A stretch of 64,000 bases of DNA from an uncultured Persicobacter sp. Lineage in GTDB: Bacteria; Bacteroidota; Bacteroidia; Cytophagales; Cyclobacteriaceae. Shown here piece by piece: positions 8,687 through 17,468 of the stretch (position 1 is the stretch's first letter; each line of letters begins with the position of its first letter). Both the position numbers and the translations under genes were made by a program. The notes beneath the pieces are model-generated. The model was not told the origin of the DNA. It made no database searches and worked only from the letters and a program-made list of their open reading frames with translations. The stretch is from the NCBI GenBank assembly GCA_947498325.1, contig CANMKE010000002.1, positions 310,001 to 374,000 of the forward strand. The letters run 5' to 3'.

Positions 8687-10690
8687 ATGATATCACTTAA
8701 TAGACTTTTTTTTCTGCTCATTTTTTGCTTAGTATCTAACATCACCTTTGCGAATGAACTGCCCAATTTGAAGTTTGGCAAACTGAAACCGGCTTTTTTG
8801 TCGAAAGACTATCCTGAGCTGGACGCCTCAGCAGAGGCCTTGATTCTTTTCGATCAAGGAAGGCAAGGCATTGAGTACATTTCCAATAGAGGTTGGGTAC
8901 GGACGTATAATCGCTACTTGGTGATCAGAGTCAATAACGAGTCTGGAAAAGAGTGGGCTGATGTTGATTTGGACCTGTACGGCCAGATGGAGCAGTATTC
9001 CGACCGCGCTGTGATCAAAGGAAATACCTATAATTTGCAAAATGGAAAATGGGTAAAAGATAAGCTGGATAAGGATCATATATTTAACGATAAGGTGTCG
9101 GACGATCAGCTTCGGAAAAAAATTCGTTTCCCTAACGTGAAGGTTGGTAGTGTGATCGAGTTGAAATATAAGATCACATCAAGTTCAATTGCTGGATTTA
9201 AAACATGGTTTTATCAAACAGATATTCCTACGGTTTGGAGTGATTACACCGTAAGTATTCCCGATTATTTTTCTTTTGTGAGCCCAAATCAAGGTTTTTT
9301 ATCTTTTCATACCAACCAAAGAGACCAGGTGGTTGGACAGTTTAAATTTGATCCTTCAGAACAGCCAAAGATTGGGAATATTAATGTTTTACATCAAACG
9401 TGTTATCTGGTGCCGGCATTGAAGCCTGAAAAATTCTCGACGGCAGCGGTGGACTTTTATCAGCAAATGCGGGTTCAACTGAACTCCTACAGAAATCCAT
9501 TTACTCAAATGCAAACAACGCTGTTGGGGAACTGGAAGGAGTTGTCTTATTCCTTAAGCACTTATATACATTTCGGTAATTATTATGATGGGCACTCGGG
9601 TTTTTATAAAAGATTCAGTGCAGAACTTTCTGAGGGTAATCTTCAGTGCTCCAATGAGAATTTAGCCATTGTTTACCACAACCTCAGTAAAAAGGTGAAA
9701 TGGAATGGCGAGAGCCGTTTGTACGCCGAGGAACGCTCCCCCTCAAAAGTGGTAGAAAAGGGCCTCGGTAATTCTGCAGATATTAATTTGATGCTCATTG
9801 GATGCCTGAAGAAACTGGGCTATGAGGTTTCTCCCCTAATATTGAGCACACGTTCACATGGGCGGGCCAATATCTCTGTTCCTATGATTCAGGATTATAA
9901 TTATGTATGTGCTTTGGTGCGCTTGCCTGACAGCCGAGCGTCGATCGTTCTTGATGCGACCTCTCCCCTGCTCACTGCCGGCCAGCTTCCTTTCAGATGT
10001 ATGAGTACTTTCGGGCAAGTGATTGATGACAAGAACCCCTCACAATTTAATATCAGGGCATCAAAAGGTTTTTTTCGCACTTATCAAACCACTATTTCAT
10101 TCGATTTAGAAAAGGAGCAAAAGCAGCTTGCCGTTAAATTGAAATACCAGGGCTTGAGCGCAGTACAGGAGCGGGCATTGGAAATTAAGCGTAATGAGCG
10201 AGAGGAAGAAGAGACTGTCGCAGATATGTTACCCGACTATGAAATCTCGGATTACCATGCCAATAATTTGAATCAAATTTATAAAACGTTTGAAAGACAG
10301 TTTTCAGCAACTCAGCAGATTGACGACCCTGAGTTTTTGACCGTCAGTTTGCCTTTTGGCCTGAAGAAAAATGAATTTTTAAATGAAGGCAGAAAGGTGC
10401 CGATTGATTTTGGTGCACCCATTAAAAATAAGTACCTGTACCAGATAAAGATTCCTGAGGGCTATACGATTGAAAATGAATTGAAGCCAATTCGGGTAAT
10501 CATGCCAGACAAGGTAACGTACTTCAATTTTACCCCTTCGAGGAGCCCAAATGTTTTGACATTGATGCTCGAGGTCAATATCGGTAAACCTTTGTATGAG
10601 GCGGACAGCTTCGCTCATTTCAAGGCAATTTATGATCAGGTACTTAATAAGTTTGCAGAAGAGATTATTCTCACTAAAATATCGCAATAG
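8687..10690 (+). CDS. DUF3857 / transglutaminase-like exported protein lacking catalytic residues
   Basis: 667 residues with a signal peptide (about 1-22, ending 'NITFA'). A DUF3857 N-terminal domain (about 55-235) is followed by a transglutaminase-like core (about 280-430). At the position of the catalytic Cys the sequence reads 'KGLGNSADINLM', aligned without gaps to 'RGYGDCKALTTL' of the next gene product, so Cys is replaced by Ser363. The catalytic His is also replaced ('DYNYVCAL', Tyr406); only the acid remains (Asp423 in 'VLDATS'). It is therefore probably a non-enzymatic paralogue acting in the periplasm. The next gene begins one base after this stop codon, so the two form an operon. 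Function unknown. Confidence 0.8.
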   Translation: MISLNRLFFLLIFCLVSNITFANELPNLKFGKLKPAFLSKDYPELDASAEALILFDQGRQGIEYISNRGWVRTYNRYLVIRVNNESGKEWADVDLDLYGQMEQYSDRAVIKGNTYNLQNGKWVKDKLDKDHIFNDKVSDDQLRKKIRFPNVKVGSVIELKYKITSSSIAGFKTWFYQTDIPTVWSDYTVSIPDYFSFVSPNQGFLSFHTNQRDQVVGQFKFDPSEQPKIGNINVLHQTCYLVPALKPEKFSTAAVDFYQQMRVQLNSYRNPFTQMQTTLLGNWKELSYSLSTYIHFGNYYDGHSGFYKRFSAELSEGNLQCSNENLAIVYHNLSKKVKWNGESRLYAEERSPSKVVEKGLGNSADINLMLIGCLKKLGYEVSPLILSTRSHGRANISVPMIQDYNYVCALVRLPDSRASIVLDATSPLLTAGQLPFRCMSTFGQVIDDKNPSQFNIRASKGFFRTYQTTISFDLEKEQKQLAVKLKYQGLSAVQERALEIKRNEREEEETVADMLPDYEISDYHANNLNQIYKTFERQFSATQQIDDPEFLTVSLPFGLKKNEFLNEGRKVPIDFGAPIKNKYLYQIKIPEGYTIENELKPIRVIMPDKVTYFNFTPSRSPNVLTLMLEVNIGKPLYEADSFAHFKAIYDQVLNKFAEEIILTKISQ

Positions 10691-10691
10691 C

Positions 10692-12533
10692 ATGAGTGTT
10701 TTACTTTACCTGTTTTGGCTTATTTTACCACAGTCATCTACTGCAGATGCGATGATTCTGCAAGAAAAACTCGGGGTAAAGGTGGAGTCTCCGATGAGCT
10801 ACACGGTTACCCGAGAACGGGATGTGATGATTTTTAATGTTGAAGGGGCTCATTTGGCGGAAGATTATCTGTTTTATGATGACGGAGGCTCGATTGTCTC
10901 TTTCAAAGGGGCCGTTTATAATTTAAACAGTGATACACCCGTCAGGAAATCCAAGCAAAAAGACTTTATTGACCGCTCTATTTATAATGGCGGGGTTTCC
11001 GATTATCGTGTTAGGCGCCTGGACATGACCAGTGGCAATTACCCTTATCGAGTAAAAATTGTCTCTAAAATCCGAGTGAAAAAGGGCTTTTTGAGCCTTC
11101 CTTCCTGGAATCCCGATCGGTATTTAAAAACTCCTGTAAAGTCCTCCATATTTGAGGTGCAGCTGCCGGCAGATTACCCTGTAACAGTTGCGGAGCAAAA
11201 TTACCCCACAGCAGTTGAAGAAACAGCCCTCGAGAAAGGTGGCCGTCTGTTAAAGTGGGCGGTGAACGATTTGGAGGCCAGGGACCAATGGGAAGATTAT
11301 TATCCGAAAAATAAGCAAACGATAACGGTGAGTGTGGTTCCACAGCATTTCAGTTATGGAAATACGGTGGGTAACAATGCGAGTTGGCAGACTTTTGGGC
11401 AGTGGTATTTCGAGCTAAATAAGGATAAATACAGCTTGCCAGTTGCCTTACAGGAGAAAACAGCCGAATTAGTGAAGGATAAGGACCGCGCTTCGGCGAT
11501 TCAGGCAATTTATCAGTGGGTTCAAAAAAACAATCGCTACGTCAGTATTCAAATAGGTATTGGCGGCTTTGAATCCGCTCCGAGTGCTTTGACGTTCAGT
11601 CGGGGGTATGGAGATTGTAAGGCGCTGACCACCCTGACAAAAGGAATGCTCAATTATGCTGGAATTGCCGCAGACCCTGTTTTGGTTTACGGTGGGCAGG
11701 CAAAGCGAGAGGTGGATGCAGGTATGGTGAACAATCAATTTAATCATGTGATTTTGGCACTTCCGAATGCGCAGGATACCACTTGGCTGGAATGCACCAG
11801 CGATACGAGTCCTGTGGGGTATTTGGGTGCCTTTACAGGCGACCGCTATGGGCTGTATATTAAGGATCAGGGCAGTGGGCTGGTAAAAACGAAGCAGTAT
11901 ACCCTTTCCGATAATATACTGATGAATCGGGCAGAAATGCAGTTACAGGCCAACGGAACGGCAATAGGCGAAATCGAAAAAACCTATCAGGGGGTATATT
12001 TCGGGGAATTTTTGAACTGGAATCAGCGGACACAAAAAGAGCAGAAAGCGTACTACTACAGTTCACTAAGAATGAAGTCGTTTACACTGCAAGCTCATGA
12101 GGAATCCGATGAAATGGCACAATTTATCCACCGCAAGAAAATCAATATTGAGGCCAGTAACACCGTTAAAAAGGCAGGCGCAAAACTTTTCCTGACCCCG
12201 AATATTTTTCAGAACATGGGGGAACAGATCAAGGGCGACAGCCGTCACTTTCCCATTCAGCAAAGCCAAAGTTTTGATCAGCAGAATGTGGTTCGCTGGC
12301 ACTTACCTGCCGGCTATCATCCGCATAAATTGCCAGAGCCTGTTGAATTGAAAAGTCCTTTTGGAACTTATCATGGGCGATATGAAATGCAAGGCAATGT
12401 GCTGGTATGGACACGGAACTATCAGTATACCGCAGGTAAATTTCCTGCCGATGATTTTGAAGCTTTCAAGGCGTTTGAAAAAGCCATTTACAGGGCCGAG
12501 AAAACAAGATTGATGCTGGTGCCCACAACTTAA
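10692..12533 (+). CDS. DUF3857 / transglutaminase-like exported protein with catalytic Cys-His
   Basis: 613 residues from ATG 10692; this start gives a signal peptide ending near 'SSTADA', while the longer in-frame start at 10596 would overlap the upstream gene by 95 bases. DUF3857 N-terminal domain (about 20-220) and transglutaminase core (about 255-385). Catalytic Cys309 ('GYGDCKALT'), His352 ('NQFNHVILAL') and an acid at the third position (Glu367 in 'WLECTS', where many relatives have Asp) are visible. Probably a periplasmic protease- or acyltransferase-like enzyme, substrate unknown. Translationally next to a dead paralogue (one-base gap). Followed by a bidirectional terminator. Confidence 0.82.
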   Translation: MSVLLYLFWLILPQSSTADAMILQEKLGVKVESPMSYTVTRERDVMIFNVEGAHLAEDYLFYDDGGSIVSFKGAVYNLNSDTPVRKSKQKDFIDRSIYNGGVSDYRVRRLDMTSGNYPYRVKIVSKIRVKKGFLSLPSWNPDRYLKTPVKSSIFEVQLPADYPVTVAEQNYPTAVEETALEKGGRLLKWAVNDLEARDQWEDYYPKNKQTITVSVVPQHFSYGNTVGNNASWQTFGQWYFELNKDKYSLPVALQEKTAELVKDKDRASAIQAIYQWVQKNNRYVSIQIGIGGFESAPSALTFSRGYGDCKALTTLTKGMLNYAGIAADPVLVYGGQAKREVDAGMVNNQFNHVILALPNAQDTTWLECTSDTSPVGYLGAFTGDRYGLYIKDQGSGLVKTKQYTLSDNILMNRAEMQLQANGTAIGEIEKTYQGVYFGEFLNWNQRTQKEQKAYYYSSLRMKSFTLQAHEESDEMAQFIHRKKINIEASNTVKKAGAKLFLTPNIFQNMGEQIKGDSRHFPIQQSQSFDQQNVVRWHLPAGYHPHKLPEPVELKSPFGTYHGRYEMQGNVLVWTRNYQYTAGKFPADDFEAFKAFEKAIYRAEKTRLMLVPTT

Positions 12534-12601
12534 TAACTGATCAGGCACGGGGCATGCTGTCCTGGCAATTGGGCATGGAAGCCCCAGTGCATTGATTTAA
12601 G

Positions 12602-12627
12602 AAAATGAGGGGGTACCTCATTTTTTT
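12602..12627 (+). terminator. Bidirectional terminator between DUF3857 operon and gshAB
   Basis: AAAATGAGG (12602-12610), short loop, CCTCATTTT (12616-12624) with three more T. Lies between the convergent DUF3857 gene and gshAB and could serve both. Confidence 0.8.
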
Positions 12628-12632
12628 GCTGA

Positions 12633-14933
12633 TTAAAAACCCAGAATATCCATCATTTTCGCGTCCAGATGTCTGTTTTTCCCTTTGTAGGGGTGGCAGT
12701 GGATGTGAATGGCGGGGTTGAAGTTCATTTCAATCACGGAATAATTTTGCGCCGTTGCAGGCTGATCGATTTCCTGAATCATCATGTCGAGGCCGGTAAT
12801 TTTTACCCCCATGGCTTTTGCGGCATCCAAGGCAATTTGTTTGTAGCTTGGGTGAATGTCATCGGTGAAATCAATGCTGTCACCACCAGTAGAAATATTG
12901 GAATTTTCACGAAGGAAAACCACTTCTCCTGCTTTGGGGACATCCTCAAAAGTGAGTCCCTGAGTGGCTAAAAACAACTTTTCCGGGGCACCAAGACGGA
13001 TTTTCTCCAAGGGGGTTCGGTAGCCGACACCCCGTAGGGGATCCAAGTTTTTCTTTTCAACCAATGTCGCGATGGTTGAATTTCCATCGCCGACAACATT
13101 GGCAGGAACACGATGAAGTATGCCGACAACTTCCTCGCCAATAACGAAAATCCTAAATTCACGCCCAGCAATAAATGGCTCTATGAGAATCGTGTCATCT
13201 TCATTGAATGCCGCCTCAATAGCTTCCAAAAAGAGTGCTTCCTCGTTATTTTCTTTCAGAATGCTGATCCCCAGGCCAAAGTTGGTGGATTTGGGCTTGA
13301 TGACAATCGGCTGATTTGCAAACCGAGCAAAAGCCTGCTTCGCCCGTTGGGGGTCATCGAAATCGGCGCCGAGTGGTACTTGTACTCCTGCCTGGTGCAG
13401 CACTTTTTTTGTAACCACCTTATTTTCCATCATCAGTACCCCACTGTAAGTATCAAGGGAGGTTTTGGTTGCTTGCTGAACAAATTCAGTTTTCCCGTCT
13501 TTGGTGAATTTTACAAAATTGGCAGCGGGGTCAATCAGCTCGAAAGTTATGCCTCTTTTTATCGCCTCGCGGAGCATCAGCTGTGTGGATAGTTCGAGCT
13601 GTTCCAGCCCTTTGAACTGAAAGCCATGTTGATGCGCCTGCTGTCGGTAAGTTTTTGCCAAATTCAGGTGATAGTCAATAAAGCCTTGTTTTTGGGCTTC
13701 CTGCCTGATTTTATGGGTGATATTCCCTTCGGGTTTATCGTTCAGTTGCTCGAAATAGGCGATGGCCTGATGGTAAGTGCTGGTGGGTAAATCCTTCGGA
13801 AGAAAGTTTTTTACCGCTTGAAGAAAGGCCCCGACAAGCTCCTTCTGATTGACCATCACCTGCTCTTGTGCGTCCCATAATTCCACATGAGTACCACAAC
13901 AGGCGACCTGATATTGGTTTCGGTAGGCAACAAACTGTTCAGCCTGTGTAAACTGTGCATTTTGTTCCTCGGAGTACAAGGCCCAGAGGAAGAACAGGTG
14001 GTACAAGGCCAGGTCCCGCAATTGCAACCCCATGTCCACAGTCGGATTCAGGTCGAGAATACGTATTTCGAGATGTGAAATGCGGTTGGTTTCGGGTTGT
14101 TGCTTAATGCGGAAAGGTAGATAAAGTTCTTTTTCAGCTTTTAATTTTCCCTGCTGAATGAGGGCCTGAATCGAGGATTTATACTGCTTCCAGCTGCTGT
14201 AATTTAGGAAAAACTCCTCTTTGTTTTTGTATCCGCAGATACTGGTACGGATAGAATGGGAATGCTCATGCGTGTGGGTATCGCCTTTGGCGGTAAGCAT
14301 ATCACAGCCATTATTGAGGAAGGAATGATGTGCCACGGGGCTGTTGCCTGTCAGCATAAGCGGGATCCATCGGTAGCGCATCATTTGGCGCATGACTTTC
14401 AGGTAAAGCGCCTGTTCAAAAGTTTCACGGTCTTTATGGTCACTTTGCTCAAACAATTGCTGGAGCATGGCTTCCGTGGGACTGATATTGAAATGAATAC
14501 CTGAGATAAGCTGTTTTTTTCGTCCGTATGCGGTAGATAAATGATTTCTGTACGCTTCAAAATCTTTCCCTGCTTGCCCAAAATTAGCCAAGGGCACTTC
14601 ATCTTCAGCCTCAGGTAAAATCGGGGGCATGCTCGATGGCCACAACAGCTCTTCGCCGATATTGGCACTGACCACTTCATGAATGGTGGATAAAAAACCA
14701 TGCGCCTGCTCAATACTCGGCAATGGGGGCGTGATCATTTCCAATTGGCTTTCGGAAAAATCAACGGTAATGTAAGGGTTCTTGAGTTTGTCGCCCAGTG
14801 CTTTCGGGTGTGGGGTCAGGGCCAGGGTACCGTCAGGGTTTACGCGTAAATTTTCTTTTTCCAAACCGAATAAACCTTCTATCTGGAAAGGGCTGGTTGC
14901 TTGTGGGAGGGTAAAAACAGAAGTGTCCATCAT
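12633..14933 (-). CDS. gshAB: Bifunctional glutamate-cysteine ligase / glutathione synthetase
   Basis: 766 residues. Makes glutathione in two ATP-dependent steps from Glu, Cys and Gly in the cytoplasm. Residues about 15-475 are the glutamate-cysteine ligase part ('GLFGLEKENLRVNPDG', 'DFSESQLEMITPP', 'SGIHFNIS'); residues about 495-755 are an ATP-grasp domain ('PIVIKPKSTNFGLGIS', 'AGREFRIFVIGEEVVG', 'VIEMNFNPAIHIHCHPY') that adds glycine. The start codon follows directly on the stop codon of the MATE gene (TAA then ATG, no spacer), so the two are co-translated. Two consecutive ATG codons exist and the second may be used. The pairing with an exporter behind an ArsR operator suggests a thiol-based detoxification operon. 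Confidence 0.95.
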   Translation of the reverse strand: MMDTSVFTLPQATSPFQIEGLFGLEKENLRVNPDGTLALTPHPKALGDKLKNPYITVDFSESQLEMITPPLPSIEQAHGFLSTIHEVVSANIGEELLWPSSMPPILPEAEDEVPLANFGQAGKDFEAYRNHLSTAYGRKKQLISGIHFNISPTEAMLQQLFEQSDHKDRETFEQALYLKVMRQMMRYRWIPLMLTGNSPVAHHSFLNNGCDMLTAKGDTHTHEHSHSIRTSICGYKNKEEFFLNYSSWKQYKSSIQALIQQGKLKAEKELYLPFRIKQQPETNRISHLEIRILDLNPTVDMGLQLRDLALYHLFFLWALYSEEQNAQFTQAEQFVAYRNQYQVACCGTHVELWDAQEQVMVNQKELVGAFLQAVKNFLPKDLPTSTYHQAIAYFEQLNDKPEGNITHKIRQEAQKQGFIDYHLNLAKTYRQQAHQHGFQFKGLEQLELSTQLMLREAIKRGITFELIDPAANFVKFTKDGKTEFVQQATKTSLDTYSGVLMMENKVVTKKVLHQAGVQVPLGADFDDPQRAKQAFARFANQPIVIKPKSTNFGLGISILKENNEEALFLEAIEAAFNEDDTILIEPFIAGREFRIFVIGEEVVGILHRVPANVVGDGNSTIATLVEKKNLDPLRGVGYRTPLEKIRLGAPEKLFLATQGLTFEDVPKAGEVVFLRENSNISTGGDSIDFTDDIHPSYKQIALDAAKAMGVKITGLDMMIQEIDQPATAQNYSVIEMNFNPAIHIHCHPYKGKNRHLDAKMMDILGF

Positions 14934-16280
14934 TTATATAGATTTAGAAAAGGAAAATGAATGTTTCTTGAATTGGTAAAGTGTCCAGAGAAATAGGTTG
15001 GGGAGAATGACTCCTTTGGCAATAGAACTGACCGTAACGGCTGCCCAGATACCTTCGACACCACAATCCAACTGGTGTGCAAGCAATAAAGCCAGGGGAA
15101 TGCGGGCGCCTGTACAGATAATACTGACGATAGGCGGAATTTGTGTTTTGCCGAGCCCATTGAAGGCGCCGACGGTTACCATTTCCCAGCACATAAATAC
15201 CTGAGAAGCGCCGAGGATATACAGGTAGATGGTGCCCAGTGCGATGGTCTGTGGGTCTTTCAGGAAGAAGCCCATAAGCTGTTGAGGCAATAGCCAGAAC
15301 AGCGCGGTTATACTCAGCCCGATGATGGTGGCGAAAGTGATGCCTTCCCGGTAAGTTTTGGGGATAAGCTTGTAATGCTGTCCGCCATAATCCTGACCTG
15401 TTTGAATGGTCATGGCCTGTGAAAGTCCGGCCATGGTCATAAACGACAAAGCCTCCATGCTCAAACCAATTTGCTGTGCGGCAACAGCCTTGGCACCCCA
15501 TTCGGCAAGCAGCTTGGCCATAATAATCTGAATGCCCGTGAAGGTCAGGCGTTGCAGGGCTATGGGGCTGCCCAATTTAATAATGGGCCTGATCAGTTTA
15601 AAGTCCGGACGAACCTTCCATATTTTAATGTCCTGCTGTTTTTGTAACAGGTACAGATAACGGACAAACACCACTGCCCTCGCAATGACGGTCGCATAGG
15701 CAGCACCTTTTACGCCCATGCCGTAGCTTGTAATCAGCAGCGGGTCGAGGATAATATTGGTAAGGATACCCAGGGAATTGATTTTTAGGGTAGTTTTGGT
15801 TTTGCCATGAGCATTAATCAGCGAAGCAAAGAATAGGTTCAGGTATTGAAGCACAACACTGAAAGCGACAATATACAGGTATTGCTGCGCCTGCTCTTCT
15901 ACTGCGGGGTCGTTAAATTTGAAAAAGCCAATAAGGGGCTGCTTTCCCCAGCAGAGTACTGCCGTTACTGCCACAGCCAATATACTGATTCCCCAAAAAG
16001 CGGTGGAGGCCACCCTGTTGATTTTTGTTTTGTCGCCTGCCCCAACGCTTTGTGGTACGAGCACATTCACGCCTGTCAGCAGCAGGGTAAGCAAGGCCCA
16101 GGCAAGGTTCATGTAGAAACCCGCTGTTCCCACTGCCGCAACAGCACTGCTGCCCACTCGCCCAACCCAGAACATATCGGTAATATTGTAGGCCAGTTGC
16201 AGTAGCGATCCCGTGATGATGGGGAGTGCCAAACGGATCAGCCGGTTTTTAGGGGGAAGTGAAGCCTTTGAATTTAACAT
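14934..16280 (-). CDS. MATE-family efflux transporter
   Basis: 448 residues with about twelve membrane segments in two homologous halves; signatures such as 'PIITGSLLQLAYNITDMFWV' and 'AAVGTAGFYMN' in the first half and 'SPIALQRLTFTGIQIIMAKL' in the second. Exports cationic or toxic organic compounds using a sodium or proton gradient. Its stop codon abuts the start codon of gshAB. A palindrome of the ATCGT-N6-ACGAT type lies 6 bases upstream of its start, and a terminator separates it from arsR, so it probably has its own ArsR-controlled promoter. Substrate is unknown; export of thiol conjugates or a metalloid-organic compound is inference from context. Confidence 0.92.
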   Translation of the reverse strand: MLNSKASLPPKNRLIRLALPIITGSLLQLAYNITDMFWVGRVGSSAVAAVGTAGFYMNLAWALLTLLLTGVNVLVPQSVGAGDKTKINRVASTAFWGISILAVAVTAVLCWGKQPLIGFFKFNDPAVEEQAQQYLYIVAFSVVLQYLNLFFASLINAHGKTKTTLKINSLGILTNIILDPLLITSYGMGVKGAAYATVIARAVVFVRYLYLLQKQQDIKIWKVRPDFKLIRPIIKLGSPIALQRLTFTGIQIIMAKLLAEWGAKAVAAQQIGLSMEALSFMTMAGLSQAMTIQTGQDYGGQHYKLIPKTYREGITFATIIGLSITALFWLLPQQLMGFFLKDPQTIALGTIYLYILGASQVFMCWEMVTVGAFNGLGKTQIPPIVSIICTGARIPLALLLAHQLDCGVEGIWAAVTVSSIAKGVILPNLFLWTLYQFKKHSFSFSKSI

Positions 16281-16285
16281 GGGTT

Positions 16286-16306
16286 AATCGTTATTTTACG
16301 ATGATT
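16286..16306 (-). promoter_or_regulatory. Probable ArsR operator in front of the MATE-gshAB operon
   Basis: ATCGT (16287-16291), six bases, ACGAT (16298-16302): the same core and spacing as the palindrome upstream of arsR. It sits 6 bases upstream of the MATE start codon, where repressor binding would block transcription of the operon. Confidence 0.6.
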
Positions 16307-16314
16307 ATGGAGTG

Positions 16315-16337
16315 AAAAAAAGCCGATATTTTCGGCT
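16315..16337 (-). terminator. Rho-independent terminator of arsR
   Basis: On the minus strand AGCCGA, 5-base loop, TCGGCT and seven T. It lies 7 bases after the arsR stop codon and upstream of the MATE promoter region, so arsR is a separate transcript from MATE-gshAB. Confidence 0.85.
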
Positions 16338-16343
16338 GAATGC

Positions 16344-16676
16344 TTATTTTTCACAACAATCTTTAATGGCCTTTCTGTTGACTAAATTTTTGAAATACTG
16401 CTCCAGCTCATCGAAGGTGGGCTTATTGATACAGTACATCATTTTGGGAGGGTTGGCACTCGCATTGATCAAACCCGCATTTTTCAGTTCTTTTAAATGC
16501 TGACTGACCGTAGATTGCGACAAGGGAAGCTTACTGACAAAATCTCCACAAATACACTCGTTGGCATCAAGTAAATGCTGAAGAATAGCAATGCGGGCAG
16601 GATGCGCAATGGCTTTTGCCAAAGTGGCCATACGGATTTGTTCCTCGCTGAAGCTAATTTTGTCCTTGCTATTCAT
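16344..16676 (-). CDS. ArsR/SmtB-family metal(loid)-responsive repressor
   Basis: 110 residues, the usual family length. Winged helix-turn-helix with recognition helix at about 53-65 ('SQSTVSQHLKELK'). A Cys pair on the preceding helix (Cys41-x-Cys43 in 'ECICGDF') resembles the ELCVCDL sensor site of ArsR proteins that bind As(III)/Sb(III); further Cys at 82, 107 and 108 could complete a site. A perfect inverted repeat 9-30 bases upstream of the start suggests autorepression. The paired genes (MATE exporter, glutathione synthesis) fit a response to thiophilic metalloids or electrophiles. No arsenate reductase or arsenite pump gene is adjacent, so the inducer remains open. Confidence 0.9.
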   Translation of the reverse strand: MNSKDKISFSEEQIRMATLAKAIAHPARIAILQHLLDANECICGDFVSKLPLSQSTVSQHLKELKNAGLINASANPPKMMYCINKPTFDELEQYFKNLVNRKAIKDCCEK

Positions 16677-16684
16677 ATTTATCG

Positions 16685-16706
16685 TTTATCGTGAATTTAC
16701 GATAAA
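16685..16706 (-). promoter_or_regulatory. Probable ArsR operator upstream of arsR
   Basis: Perfect 8-bp inverted repeat TTTATCGT (16685-16692), six bases, ACGATAAA (16699-16706), centred about 20 bases upstream of the arsR start. Shares the ATCGT-N6-ACGAT core with the site at 16287-16302. Confidence 0.65.
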
Positions 16707-16762
16707 TATAGCCAATACAATGCCGGTTTTAAAATCATGGGGAAAATAATGCTGCTGAAAAA

Positions 16763-16798
16763 CAAAAAATCCGCCTTCTGCGTGCGAGAGTGCGGATT
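16763..16798 (-). terminator. Terminator of the RfaE2-like gene
   Basis: AATCCGC (16768-16774) pairs with GCGGATT (16792-16798); the A run on the plus strand gives a T run on the minus strand. About 20 bases beyond the stop codon of the nucleotidyltransferase gene. Confidence 0.65.
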
Positions 16799-16819
16799 AA
16801 TTTTTTAATTGAAGCGATT

Positions 16820-17308
16820 TTAGAGGCCTACTTTTCTGATTTTTTCAATCATATTGGTGGTGGAGAATCCTTCCACCAACTCGACCGTTTCGACACTCCC
16901 GCCGCGTTCCAAAACGAAAGGCGCTCCCACAATATTTTCTATGGTATAGTCATTTCCTTTGACCAAAACATCAGGTTTGACGGTCTCAATCAATAGCTGT
17001 GGTGTTTCTTCACCAAACAGGATTACATTATCCACAAAAGCCAAAGCAGCCAGCATTCTTGCGCGGGCATACTCGTTATTAATCGGGCGTTCCGGGCCTT
17101 TCAGCTTACTGACGGAGGCATCTGTATTCAGTCCCATCACCAGGCGATCCCCTTTTTCACGGGCTTTTTCAAGGTAGTCGATGTGGCCTAAATGAAGGAT
17201 ATCGAAACAGCCGTTAGAGAACACAATACGCTCGCCGGCTTTGCGGTAGGCGTCCATGGTTTCTTCGATCTGTTCCCAGGTAATGATTTTATTTGCTGTG
17301 GTATTCAT
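16820..17308 (-). CDS. RfaE2/HldE-C-type nucleotidyltransferase (cytidylyltransferase family)
   Basis: 162 residues from ATG 17308. A longer in-frame start at 17398 adds an unrelated 30-residue stretch and is not preferred. The Rossmann nucleotidyltransferase fold is shown by 'VFSNGCFDILHLGHIDYLEK' with the HxGH catalytic motif, 'PDVLVKGNDY', and the C-terminal 'FSTTNMIEKIR' (equivalent to the ISTT motif). Best match is D-glycero-beta-D-manno-heptose-1-phosphate adenylyltransferase, needed for ADP-heptose of lipopolysaccharide, though related glycerol-phosphate enzymes share these motifs. The sugar kinase half (RfaE1) is not fused and not nearby. Confidence 0.85.
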   Translation of the reverse strand: MNTTANKIITWEQIEETMDAYRKAGERIVFSNGCFDILHLGHIDYLEKAREKGDRLVMGLNTDASVSKLKGPERPINNEYARARMLAALAFVDNVILFGEETPQLLIETVKPDVLVKGNDYTIENIVGAPFVLERGGSVETVELVEGFSTTNMIEKIRKVGL

Positions 17309-17468
17309 AATGATATTTTTTCGGTATTGATAAGCGCGGGTGCTTAATTTTTTGGGGATCGTAGCGGGACGCCACGACCTGTCATGAGTAGATCTCACAA
17401 AAATATCTGCGGAAATCTGTGTAATCTGTAGACAAAATAAATACTCCTTTACATCTTTTACTTTAACC

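Noticed and set aside
14944-15501. 185-codon minus-strand open frame inside the MATE gene in another frame
   Set aside because: Shadow of a well-conserved transporter on the same strand.
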